A stretch of 64,000 bases of DNA from Bacillota bacterium (GTDB lineage: Bacteria; Bacillota; Proteinivoracia; UBA4975; VEMY01): positions 1 through 64,000 of the forward strand of contig VEMY01000050.1 of the NCBI GenBank assembly GCA_009711825.1, read 5' to 3'. The translations under genes were made by a program, and so were the position numbers. Positions 33,545-40,875 of this stretch are shown here, piece by piece. The number at the start of each line of letters is the position of its first letter. The first letter of the stretch is position 1. The notes beneath the pieces were generated by a model, which was not told the DNA's origin, did not search any database, and saw only the letters and a list, made by a program, of their open reading frames with translations.

Positions 33545-33582
33545 CATGTCAACATGTTTAAGAATATAAACATGTTGACATG
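33545..33582. promoter_or_regulatory. Perfect 16-bp inverted-repeat operator
   Basis: CATGTCAACATGTTTA and TAAACATGTTGACATG are exact reverse complements separated by 6 bp, directly after the -10 box and 67 bp before the M20 start. Each arm itself contains the smaller palindrome AACATGTT. ArsR-type repressors bind 12-2-12-like repeats of this sort, and an arsR gene lies 3.3 kb downstream between two related transporters, so it is the favoured binder. Confidence 0.65.
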
Positions 33583-33649
33583 GAGCCCCCTAGATGAGGG
33601 GAGAAGATCACCATATGTTTACAAAAATCTAATGAAAGGAGGTGTTTCA

Positions 33650-34831
33650 ATGAGAGCAAAAGATTATTTCAGCGAGCAGGAACTAATTGATTTAACGACT
33701 CACCTGGTTTCCATTGAAAGCCATAAAGACTGCGCGGAAGAGGAATCTGAGGTTGCCAGAATGTTACATGCATTGATGCATTCCGAAGGGATACCCAGCG
33801 AAGTAAAGGAGGTTGACAGCAGCCGCTTAAATATCTTCGCGACGATAGCTGGAACAGAATCTGCAACGGCCCTAATGTTGAATGGCCATACTGATACAAT
33901 CCCGGGATTTAATATGGACTTTCCCCCTTTCGAACCATTTATCAAGGACGGGAATCTTTATGGCCGGGGCGCTGTTGACATGAAAGGCGGCATTGCTGCA
34001 ATGGTTGCAGCTTTAATCGCCGTCAAGAGAGCAGGTTTAAAGTTAAAAAAAGGCGTGGTTTTTGCAGGAGTTATCGACGAAGAACAATGCTCCAAGGGAA
34101 CGGAGCAAATCGTCAAGGAACTGAATATCAGGCCGGAAATGGCGATTATCGGTGAGCCAACGAAATTAGAGGTAGCAATCGCCCATAAAGGAATGGAATG
34201 GACAGAGGTTATCTTCAAGGGCCGCTCAGGACATGGCAGTCGGCCGTATGAGGGCAATAACGCAATTTACGCCGCCACGGAATTTGTCAGCCTAGTCCGC
34301 TCTGAGCTTATTCCACAAGTTGAGGATACCAAATTTGATTTGCTGGGCAATGCTACGTTAAATGTCGGCGTAATTAAGGGGGGCGATGATCCCAACGTCA
34401 TCCCGGACACCTGTATCGTGCAAATCGATCGCCGCTGGTTGCCCAATGAAGATATTGATGAAATCTATAGCCAATATAATGCTTTCGCCGCGCGTGCTGC
34501 CAAAGTCACGGGCTGTACATTTACTGTTCGCTGCATGGAGGAAGCAGTTGCCTCGCTAAAAAATACTCCCCACAGAATTGAGGCCGGGGACAGGCTGGTG
34601 ACTGAAGCGTTGGCTGCGGTAGAGCAAGTGACCGGTAAAAAGCAAGAACCGGTTGCATTCCCTGCCTGGAGTGATGCAGCGTTGCTTAGCAACAACATCG
34701 GGACACGGTGCATTGTTCTGGGACCCGGAAATATTGACCAGGCACACACAAATAATGAGTTCTGCAGTATAAAGGATATCATTGATGCTTCAGAGATTTA
34801 TCTCGATTTAATTAAGAGGCTATGCCTCTAA
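33650..34831 (+). CDS. M20 family metallo-deacylase/peptidase (ArgE/DapE type)
   Basis: This 393-aa zinc amidohydrolase contains LNGHTDTIPGF (first metal ligand and Asp), the GRGAVDMKGGIAA bridging-aspartate motif, the catalytic glutamates in GVIDEEQCSKGTE, GEPTKLEVAIAHKGMEW, the dimerisation domain with GRSGHGSRPYEGNNA, and the last ligand in DQAHTNNEFC. It would remove an acyl group from an N-acyl amino acid or cleave a small peptide. AAAGGAGG precedes ATG 33650. It lies 18 bp before a YfcC-type carrier, consistent with uptake and hydrolysis of the same acylated or dipeptide substrate. Confidence 0.9.
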   Translation: MRAKDYFSEQELIDLTTHLVSIESHKDCAEEESEVARMLHALMHSEGIPSEVKEVDSSRLNIFATIAGTESATALMLNGHTDTIPGFNMDFPPFEPFIKDGNLYGRGAVDMKGGIAAMVAALIAVKRAGLKLKKGVVFAGVIDEEQCSKGTEQIVKELNIRPEMAIIGEPTKLEVAIAHKGMEWTEVIFKGRSGHGSRPYEGNNAIYAATEFVSLVRSELIPQVEDTKFDLLGNATLNVGVIKGGDDPNVIPDTCIVQIDRRWLPNEDIDEIYSQYNAFAARAAKVTGCTFTVRCMEEAVASLKNTPHRIEAGDRLVTEALAAVEQVTGKKQEPVAFPAWSDAALLSNNIGTRCIVLGPGNIDQAHTNNEFCSIKDIIDASEIYLDLIKRLCL

Positions 34832-34849
34832 AAAGTGGGAGGCTGTATA

Positions 34850-36235
34850 ATGAAAATTAAGATTCCACATACCTACGCGCTATTGTTCATTATTGTAATC
34901 ATTGTGGTGGGGTTGACTTATGTTGTTCCGGCTGGGCAGTATGACCGGGTGGAAGACCCTGCAACAGAAAGAATTGTTGTTGATCCGGAGAGCTACCACC
35001 ATGTGGAGCAAACGCCAGTTTCGATCTTTGGCCTCTTCCAGGCGATACCCAAGGGTATGAATCAGGCCGGATACATTATTTTCTTTGTATTGATGATTGG
35101 TGGCGCCTTTGGAATCTTGCAGGCTACAGGCACAATTGACGCAGGTATTGGCTCAGTAGTAAAGAATATGGCCGGAAAAGAAAAGTGGATGATTCCGATA
35201 ATTATGATTATCTTCTCTTTGGCCGGTTCGATGTTGGGAACTGCAGAAGAGGCTTTGCCCTTTTACCCGATTGTTATCGCCCTGGCCTTGGCAATGAAGT
35301 TCGATACTATTACCGGGACGGCAATGGTATTGCTGGGTGCTGGCGCTGGTTTTGCAGGCGCTTTCGCCAATCCGTTTACAGTTGGTATCGCTCAGGAGAT
35401 TTCTGGTCTGCCGCTTTTCTCAGGATTTGCGTTTAGGGTTGTTGCGTATATTTTAATCCTCGGTTCAGCAATCCTGTATGTTTATCGCTATGCAGTTAAA
35501 GTACGGGAAAACCCGGAACTCAGCTTGACTTATGAAGAGGACAAGAAGCGCCGTGGCGATGTAAACATGGATGAAATGCCCGAGTTTACAGGTCGGCATA
35601 AGCTTGTTATGCTTGTATTGGTAACAGGAATTGTCGTTTTGGCCCTCGGTGTTGCAATGTGGGGATTCTACATTACTGAGTTGACAGCTCTCTTCCTGGC
35701 TATCGGGATTGTAGCAGGAATCGTCGGAGGCCTTGGTATCAATAAAATCGCAGAATCCTTTGTCAAAGGTGCCCAGGAGTTAGTTTACGGTGCTCTGATT
35801 ATCGGCCTGGCTACATCTATTATGGTCGTAATGCAAGAAGGCAATATACTTGATACCGTCATCCACGGTTTGGGGACGCTGGTCCAGGGACTGCCTGTTG
35901 CTCTGGGCGGAATTGGTATGTTTGTAGTCCAGAGTTTCATCAACATCATTGTACCTTCTGGTAGTGGACAGGCAGCGGTATCAATGCCGATTATGGCGCC
36001 AATGGCGGACATTATCGGTATGACAAGGCAAACTGCCGTTTTGGCGTTTCAATTTGGTGATGGGTTCTCCAACGTCATTAGCCCCACATCCGGCTACTTT
36101 ATGGCCGCGCTGGCTATTGGTGGCATCAAGTGGGAGAAGTGGGCGAAATTTATGTGGCCATTGTTCTTGATCTGGTGTGCAATAGCCGTTGTAATGCTGA
36201 TTATTGCTGTAGCAATCGGTTACGGCCCGTTCTAA
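34850..36235 (+). CDS. YfcC/DcuC family transporter 1
   Basis: This 461-aa carrier has about 12-13 helices. The opening (HTYALLFIIVIIVVGLTYVV, PAGQYDR), NQAGYIIFFVLMIGGAFGIL, and the hairpin regions GTAEEALPFYPIVIALALAM and VVQSFINIIVPSGSGQAAVS are typical of the YfcC branch of the DcuC superfamily, which handles amino acids, ornithine/arginine or dicarboxylates. ATG 34850 follows GGGAGG. It is co-transcribed with the M20 hydrolase. A close paralogue is encoded on the other strand at 37166. Confidence 0.88.
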   Translation: MKIKIPHTYALLFIIVIIVVGLTYVVPAGQYDRVEDPATERIVVDPESYHHVEQTPVSIFGLFQAIPKGMNQAGYIIFFVLMIGGAFGILQATGTIDAGIGSVVKNMAGKEKWMIPIIMIIFSLAGSMLGTAEEALPFYPIVIALALAMKFDTITGTAMVLLGAGAGFAGAFANPFTVGIAQEISGLPLFSGFAFRVVAYILILGSAILYVYRYAVKVRENPELSLTYEEDKKRRGDVNMDEMPEFTGRHKLVMLVLVTGIVVLALGVAMWGFYITELTALFLAIGIVAGIVGGLGINKIAESFVKGAQELVYGALIIGLATSIMVVMQEGNILDTVIHGLGTLVQGLPVALGGIGMFVVQSFINIIVPSGSGQAAVSMPIMAPMADIIGMTRQTAVLAFQFGDGFSNVISPTSGYFMAALAIGGIKWEKWAKFMWPLFLIWCAIAVVMLIIAVAIGYGPF

Positions 36236-36243
36236 TCTATCTG

Positions 36244-36278
36244 AAGTGGCACCATACCTGAAGGTATGGTGCCACTTT
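36244..36278 (+). terminator. Long hairpin terminator/attenuator after yfcC-1
   Basis: AAGTGGCACCATACC and GGTATGGTGCCACTT form a perfect 15-bp stem with a TGAA loop. The T tract is only TTT-like, so part of the transcription may continue into the acetyltransferase 19 bp further on. Confidence 0.65.
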
Positions 36279-36296
36279 ACCGAAAAGGAGGATAAC

Positions 36297-36815
36297 ATGA
36301 ACGAAGAAATAACCTATCTCGATATTCGGGCGGTCAAAACTCCGGCCTCCGACTTGAATACTGTGCTGACCATGGAAAGGGATAATTATAACAGTAGATT
36401 TGTCTATTCCTGGTCCCGGGAAGAACATCTTAATGCAATTAATCATGACAATTTCCTTCATCTGACAATAATGCATGCTAATGAGGACCTGGTTCTTGGC
36501 TACCTAATTTTGGGCGGCCTAACTTCACCAGATAAGGCGCTGGAGTTAATGCGAGTTGTAATTGACGTAAAGGGAAAAGGATATGGCCGTAAGACTTTGA
36601 GACTGGTGAAAAAATTTTGTTTTGAGTCACTGAACTATCATCGTTTGTGGCTGGATGTCTTCGAAGACAATGCCCCGGCTCTCAAACTCTATAGCAGCGA
36701 AGGATTTGTTCGGGAGGGACTGTTAAGGGAATGTAAAAGATCTCCACAGGGGTATCGATCCATGGTAATCATGTCTATTTTGGAACGTGAATATCTAACA
36801 GAGCAAAACAAATAG
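36297..36815 (+). CDS. GNAT acetyltransferase, RimJ/RimL or SpeG-like
   Basis: This 172-aa protein has a single GNAT domain. The acetyl-CoA binding segment is MRVVIDVKGKGYGRKTLRLV, followed by the diagnostic LNYHRLWLDVFEDNAPALKLY and YSSEGFVREGLLREC. It resembles spermidine/ribosomal-protein acetyltransferases. AAAAGGAGG precedes ATG 36297. It may be expressed with the M20/YfcC unit by read-through of the preceding hairpin. Substrate unknown. Confidence 0.85.
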   Translation: MNEEITYLDIRAVKTPASDLNTVLTMERDNYNSRFVYSWSREEHLNAINHDNFLHLTIMHANEDLVLGYLILGGLTSPDKALELMRVVIDVKGKGYGRKTLRLVKKFCFESLNYHRLWLDVFEDNAPALKLYSSEGFVREGLLRECKRSPQGYRSMVIMSILEREYLTEQNK

Positions 36816-36847
36816 GAATGCCCCAGACAAGGGAGCATTCCTATTTG
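36809..36847. terminator. Bidirectional terminator between GNAT and arsR
   Basis: CAAATAGGAATGC and GCATTCCTATTTG form a perfect 13-bp stem between the convergent genes; it overlaps the last codons of the acetyltransferase. Confidence 0.88.
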
Positions 36848-37126
36848 TTACCATTTTACATGAGCGAGTATACTTTGGGCCAACGAGGTCAGAGAATACA
36901 TATTAACTGAGTAATATATCTCCTTACCGACTTTTCGGGACTTCAGAATACCCGCCATTTTCATGATTTGTAAATGGTGGGAAATGGTCGGTCGCGATAT
37001 AGAAAATTGTGCGGCAATCTCTTGAACATTCTTTTCGCCACCAGCTAGGAGTTCCAGAATCTGAATTCTAGTTTCATCGGCTAGGGCCTTAATCATCTGA
37101 ATGTCAACTATACCTTGAGTGTTCAT
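36848..37126 (-). CDS. ArsR-family winged-helix repressor
   Basis: This 92-aa regulator has MIKALADETRIQILELLAGG, the recognition helix region FSISRPTISHHLQIMKMAG and wing LKSRKVGKEIYYSVN. No cysteine ligands are present, so it is not a classical metal sensor; it may sense a small metabolite or a redox/energy signal. It sits 39 bp after (on its strand) the start-proximal region of its own operon partner: yfcC-2 is upstream on the same strand, ending 39 bp before arsR. It is the natural candidate for the repeat at 33545. Confidence 0.88.
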   Translation of the reverse strand: MNTQGIVDIQMIKALADETRIQILELLAGGEKNVQEIAAQFSISRPTISHHLQIMKMAGILKSRKVGKEIYYSVNMYSLTSLAQSILAHVKW

Positions 37127-37165
37127 TTAATATCAACACCTTTAATATAATCACCGGGACAGGTG

Positions 37166-38536
37166 TTAGAAAGGCCCGTAATTCATCAATACGGCCACAG
37201 TCATTAGAATACAGCCAATTATGACCCAAATTATAAACAAGGGTAGCATCCATTTAAACCACTTGCTCCAGGGAATGCCCGAAATTGCCAACGCAGCCAT
37301 GAAGTAGCCGGATGTCGGCGAGATTACATTAGTGAAACCATCACCAAACTGTAAAGCCAGGACGGCAGTCTGCCTGGTAAATCCCGATATATCAGCTATA
37401 TTAGCCATGATTGGCATAGTTACGGTTGCTTGTCCACTTCCAGAGGCGATGAAGATGTTGATTATGCTTTGGGCAAAGAACATCAGATTGGCGCTGATGA
37501 TTGGCGGAAATACCTGAATAGCAGAAGCTAGATAAAAAATAATCGTGTCCAGGATATTGCCGTAGATCATTATCATCATGATTGCCCTGCTCAATCCGAT
37601 TATTAGGGCCGCAGATAAAAGATTAGTTGCCCCTTTGTTAAATTCATTTGCAATTTGGCTCGGGTTAAATCCCGCCAAAACACCGCAAACAATTCCAGTA
37701 ACTAGGAAGGTTGTGCTGATTTCAATGATATGAAAATCCAGACGTAATACAGCATACAACATAAACACCATAAATACAATTATGGCAAGGAAGACTCGCT
37801 TATGCTTGCTATCTAATGTAGGCATTTCGTTTAAACTAGGATTAAAATCCATGTTGGCTATAAATTTCTTGGTCTTGCCGGTACTGATTCTTGAAGCATA
37901 CCAGTAAACATAGGCAATAGCCGAGCCCAAAAGTAAAACATAACAAATTAATCGTAACGCCAGCCCAGAAAATAAAGGAAGTTCAGAAATGTTTTGGGCA
38001 ATGCCAGTGGTAAAAGGATTTAGAAAGCCCGCAGCAAAACCTGCGCCAGTCCCGACCAAAATCATTGCTGTGCCAGTTATGGTATCAAACCCAACAGTAA
38101 TCGCCAGGGATATAAAGAAGATATAAAGGGGTAGAACTTCCTCCGCAAAACCGAAGATGGCTCCAGCCAGCGAAAAAACAAACATTATGATTGGAATCAG
38201 GGCTTTTTCCCGGTTACTGAACCGCCTTGCAACCGATGAGATTGTCCGGTTTATTGTCCCTGTTGCCTGGATGATACCAAAGCTACCACCGGTTATTAAC
38301 ACGAAAACAATGATGTTGCCAGCATTCATCATGCCAGCAGGAATTGCTTTAAAAACGTCGAAAAAACTTACGGGAGTATTGACCTGCCTGCTGTAGCTGT
38401 CTGGAATTACATACGTAACACCAGTCTCCGGATCAATTTGCCGTTCATAGGTTCCAGCAGGGACCAGGTAAGTTGCCAAAGCGAATAACAGAAGCAAGTA
38501 AAATAGCAAAACAAAGGAATTTGGAAACCTGTTCAA
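37166..38536 (-). CDS. YfcC/DcuC family transporter 2
   Basis: This 456-aa carrier is similar to transporter 1 along its length, sharing MNAGNIIVFVLITGGSFGII, FGFAEEVLPLYIFFISLAIT, FAQSIINIFIASGSGQATVT and FGDGFTNVISPTSGYFMAAL, and ending likewise in YGPF. The start is TTG 38536 behind GGGGAGG. A short reading frame with its own AAAGGAG site ends across this start and may couple translation. With arsR behind it, the pair suggests a substrate-regulated second uptake or exchange system. Confidence 0.87.
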   Translation of the reverse strand: MNRFPNSFVLLFYLLLLFALATYLVPAGTYERQIDPETGVTYVIPDSYSRQVNTPVSFFDVFKAIPAGMMNAGNIIVFVLITGGSFGIIQATGTINRTISSVARRFSNREKALIPIIMFVFSLAGAIFGFAEEVLPLYIFFISLAITVGFDTITGTAMILVGTGAGFAAGFLNPFTTGIAQNISELPLFSGLALRLICYVLLLGSAIAYVYWYASRISTGKTKKFIANMDFNPSLNEMPTLDSKHKRVFLAIIVFMVFMLYAVLRLDFHIIEISTTFLVTGIVCGVLAGFNPSQIANEFNKGATNLLSAALIIGLSRAIMMIMIYGNILDTIIFYLASAIQVFPPIISANLMFFAQSIINIFIASGSGQATVTMPIMANIADISGFTRQTAVLALQFGDGFTNVISPTSGYFMAALAISGIPWSKWFKWMLPLFIIWVIIGCILMTVAVLMNYGPF

Positions 38537-38577
38537 AATTTAGCCTCCCCTGCAGTTATGTTTATATATTTCGACAT
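38533..38577 (-). CDS. Possible 14-aa leader peptide of yfcC-2
   Basis: ATG 38577, eleven bases after AAAGGAG, opens MSKYINITAGEAKF and stops at TGA 38533, which overlaps the TTG start of yfcC-2 (TTTGA). Its first codons overlap a sequence (CATGTC followed by TATAAACAT) resembling parts of the ArsR-like operator at 33545. Translation is a guess. Confidence 0.25.
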   Translation of the reverse strand: MSKYINITAGEAKF

Positions 38578-38723
38578 GTAATCTCTAACTCCTTTAATCA
38601 ATTTCTATGTTGCCACCCATATTCTCTGTGACAACGGTCACTGATAATCACTCCCAAAATCTGCTATGCTAGGTATAGTTCAAGGCGGAAAAAACTAGAC
38701 TAATACCGAAAGGAGCGGGTATT

Positions 38724-39959
38724 GTGAGTGAACTGATTAACAACAGGGAAGAGCGGCAACGGATTGTCAAGGAGCTGATCAAAGAGCTCCATGATGGCAA
38801 GACTGTGGAGGATGTGAAGCAGCGGTTCAAAGAATTATTGGACGGCATTGGCGCCAGCGAACTTTCGGTGGTTGAACAAAAGCTGATTGAAGAGGGAATG
38901 CCGGCAGAAGAAGTCAAGCGACTTTGTGATGTGCACGTTCAGGTTTTCAGGGAATCTCTTGATGAGCAGCAAAAGCCCGAATCAACCCCCGGCCACCCGG
39001 TTCACACCTTTATTCGGGAGAACCGGGCTGTGGAGAATGTTATTGCCAATATTGAGGCTGAGTTGAAGAAGCTTAAAGCAGCAAAGGACGGCGATGATGT
39101 CAGTTCAATAATCAAGGAATGGCGCCGCCTGCATGACGATCTGATGGATATTATCCGGCACTTCAGCCGCAAGGAGAACATATTGTTTCCCTATCTTGAA
39201 AAGCAGGGAATATCCGGACCCTCAACAGTAATGTGGGCAATCCATGACGATATTCGGGGCCAATTGAAGAAGACCCGCCGACTGCTGGCCGATACCGGTC
39301 CGGAAATGTCTGCCGACTTACGCAACAGTATAAGCGAGCTGGTAGAACCGATGCATCATACAATCAAAGAGTTGTTTTACAAAGAAGAGAACATAATGTT
39401 CCCCACCAGCCTGGAAGTACTATCTGAGCAGGATTGGGTGGAAATCTACGAACAGAGCGATGAGATTGGCTACACCTTGATTGAGCCGGAGAAGAAATGG
39501 ACGCCCAAGGGCGATGGTGATAAACCGACTGATGACGCTGTTGAAGTTGAGGGAGGCTTGCGTCTGGATACCGGCGTGTTGACCCAAGAGCAAATTGACC
39601 GGATGCTCAACACCTTGCCGCTGGATATAACATTTGTCGATGCAAATGATGAAGTGAAGTATTTTTCCCGTGGTAAGGAACGGATTTTTGAACGGGCTCC
39701 GGCAATCATCGGCCGCAAAGTTCAGTTCTGTCATCCCCAGGCCAGCGTCCATGTTGTTGAGCGGATAGTCAACGATTTTAAGAGCGGCAAGCGGGATCAT
39801 GCCGATTTCTGGATTAATATGGGCGGAAATTTCATCTTCATTCGCTATTTCGCCGTTCACGATAAGGACGGAAAGTATATGGGAACGTTGGAAGTAACCC
39901 AGAATGTCAGTGAGATTCGTAGTTTAGAAGGCGAAAAGCGCATCGATGACCACAAATAA
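38724..39959 (+). CDS. DUF438 / hemerythrin-like / PAS domain sensor protein
   Basis: This 411-aa cytoplasmic protein has an N-terminal DUF438 domain (about 1-80, with ELIKELHDGKTVEDVKQRF and EEGMPAEEVKRLCDVHVQVF). A hemerythrin HHE four-helix bundle follows (about 90-250), with iron-ligand type residues in HPVHTFIRENR, HFSRKENILFPYLEKQG, WAIHDDIRG and MHHTIKELFYKEENIMFPT. A C-terminal PAS domain (about 290-400) has LPLDITFVDANDEVKYFSRG. The family is linked to O2/NO sensing or non-heme iron chemistry in anaerobes. GTG 38724 follows AAAGGAGCGGG. It is monocistronic, between a divergent transporter and a terminator. Confidence 0.9.
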   Translation: MSELINNREERQRIVKELIKELHDGKTVEDVKQRFKELLDGIGASELSVVEQKLIEEGMPAEEVKRLCDVHVQVFRESLDEQQKPESTPGHPVHTFIRENRAVENVIANIEAELKKLKAAKDGDDVSSIIKEWRRLHDDLMDIIRHFSRKENILFPYLEKQGISGPSTVMWAIHDDIRGQLKKTRRLLADTGPEMSADLRNSISELVEPMHHTIKELFYKEENIMFPTSLEVLSEQDWVEIYEQSDEIGYTLIEPEKKWTPKGDGDKPTDDAVEVEGGLRLDTGVLTQEQIDRMLNTLPLDITFVDANDEVKYFSRGKERIFERAPAIIGRKVQFCHPQASVHVVERIVNDFKSGKRDHADFWINMGGNFIFIRYFAVHDKDGKYMGTLEVTQNVSEIRSLEGEKRIDDHK

Positions 39960-39960
39960 A

Positions 39961-39993
39961 TTAAGCCACCGGTTTCCCGGTGGCTTAATTTTT
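39961..39993. terminator. Bidirectional terminator
   Basis: TTAAGCCACCGG and CCGGTGGCTTAA form a perfect 12-bp stem with TTTTT after it. On the minus strand it also ends the small membrane protein gene at 39992. Confidence 0.92.
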
Positions 39994-40147
39994 AGCGGAT
40001 TAAGAGCAGAACGCCAGCAATCAGGGCGATTACCGGCAAGATTGCACTATGGATACTACCGATATTGAACACTCCCAAATCCCGCAAGGCGATGAGAATG
40101 AACCAGACACCAGCCAGAGTCATACCCAATTTGCCATCCAATTTCAT
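39992..40147 (-). CDS. Small 51-aa two-helix membrane protein
   Basis: ATG 40147, behind AAGGAGGGTAAAGGAA, encodes KLDGKLGMTLAGVWFILIAL, a short polar turn, and a second helix (ILPVIALIAGVLLLIR). Excellent ribosome binding site, two clear hydrophobic helices and a terminator at the stop argue for a real gene. It resembles the small LiaF/DUF5668-type membrane segments only in hydrophobic pattern. Function unknown. Confidence 0.65.
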   Translation of the reverse strand: MKLDGKLGMTLAGVWFILIALRDLGVFNIGSIHSAILPVIALIAGVLLLIR

Positions 40148-40201
40148 TTCCTTTACCCTCCTTACATAGTTTCTTTGATATATATTCCATGCGGGGAAGT
40201 A

Positions 40202-40786
40202 TTATCCTGCAGTCGGGCCAGCTGGATATTTATCTAGGATCGTGCCGGTATCGGCATCAACGTAAATTTGCCAGGCTTTTGAATGGGGATGGTCCCCCCG
40301 TAGAATGAACCTGTAGGCCAGGTAGAACCGATCCTGATAGGGGAAGATTACCAGTTCCACTCCGTGACATTCTGCTGACGGATCTTGTAGCGCCAGGCGG
40401 GCCACAACTATTGCTGATTCTTTCGAAAGCGATGGTTGTGTACCGATGCTGGCATCCCCTAAATCGTTTAGGTAATTTCCGTGTACGGATGTGATTACGT
40501 TGTCGGCGCTAAAATGAACCTTCAGTTGGTTATAATCAACGGGGATGCCGTGATAAACTTGCTGAAATGTAATATGGGTCATGCCCAGCTGGTCAGTAGC
40601 GCAGGCAGTTGTGCGCAGGTTTTTTTGGGGATTGTTAATTCCAAAGAAGTGTTGATACCTACTTAAAAATGCGATAGCTATTTCAGGGTTTGCTGCGGAC
40701 AATTTATCAGAGAGCTGTCCCGAGACTAAAATTACTTTACCATAACGCTTTTTTATAGAAACTTGACCGGGAAACAATTTCCCCAC
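40202..40786 (-). CDS. Orphan M4-peptidase propeptide-like protein (FTP plus PepSY), no protease domain
   Basis: This 194-aa protein aligns with residues about 55-220 of the M4 protease encoded next to it: both contain the fungalysin/thermolysin propeptide signature (DQLGMTHITFQQVYHGIPVD versus DELGMTKVQFQQVFDGLPVN) and end in a PepSY-like DADTGTILDKY. It lacks a signal peptide (starts MGKLFPGQVSIKKRYGKVIL) and has no catalytic part. GTG 40786 has GAGGAGGGG upstream. It is probably a partial tandem duplicate that either became an inhibitor/chaperone of the protease or is a nonfunctional relic. Without a signal it could not meet the secreted enzyme. Confidence 0.75.
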   Translation of the reverse strand: MGKLFPGQVSIKKRYGKVILVSGQLSDKLSAANPEIAIAFLSRYQHFFGINNPQKNLRTTACATDQLGMTHITFQQVYHGIPVDYNQLKVHFSADNVITSVHGNYLNDLGDASIGTQPSLSKESAIVVARLALQDPSAECHGVELVIFPYQDRFYLAYRFILRGDHPHSKAWQIYVDADTGTILDKYPAGPTAG

Positions 40787-40842
40787 CTTTCTTCCCCTCC
40801 TCTCAGGATGTTTCCGTATTATTATATCTTTGTGCGGTGTTT

Positions 40843-40867
40843 AAAGCCCCCTGCAAAAGCAGGGGGC
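40843..40867 (-). terminator. Terminator of the M4 protease gene
   Basis: GCCCCCTGC and GCAGGGGGC form a perfect 9-bp stem with an AAAA/TTTT loop, followed on the minus strand by TTTAA. It lies just past the protease stop. Confidence 0.85.
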
Positions 40868-40875
40868 GTATGCTT

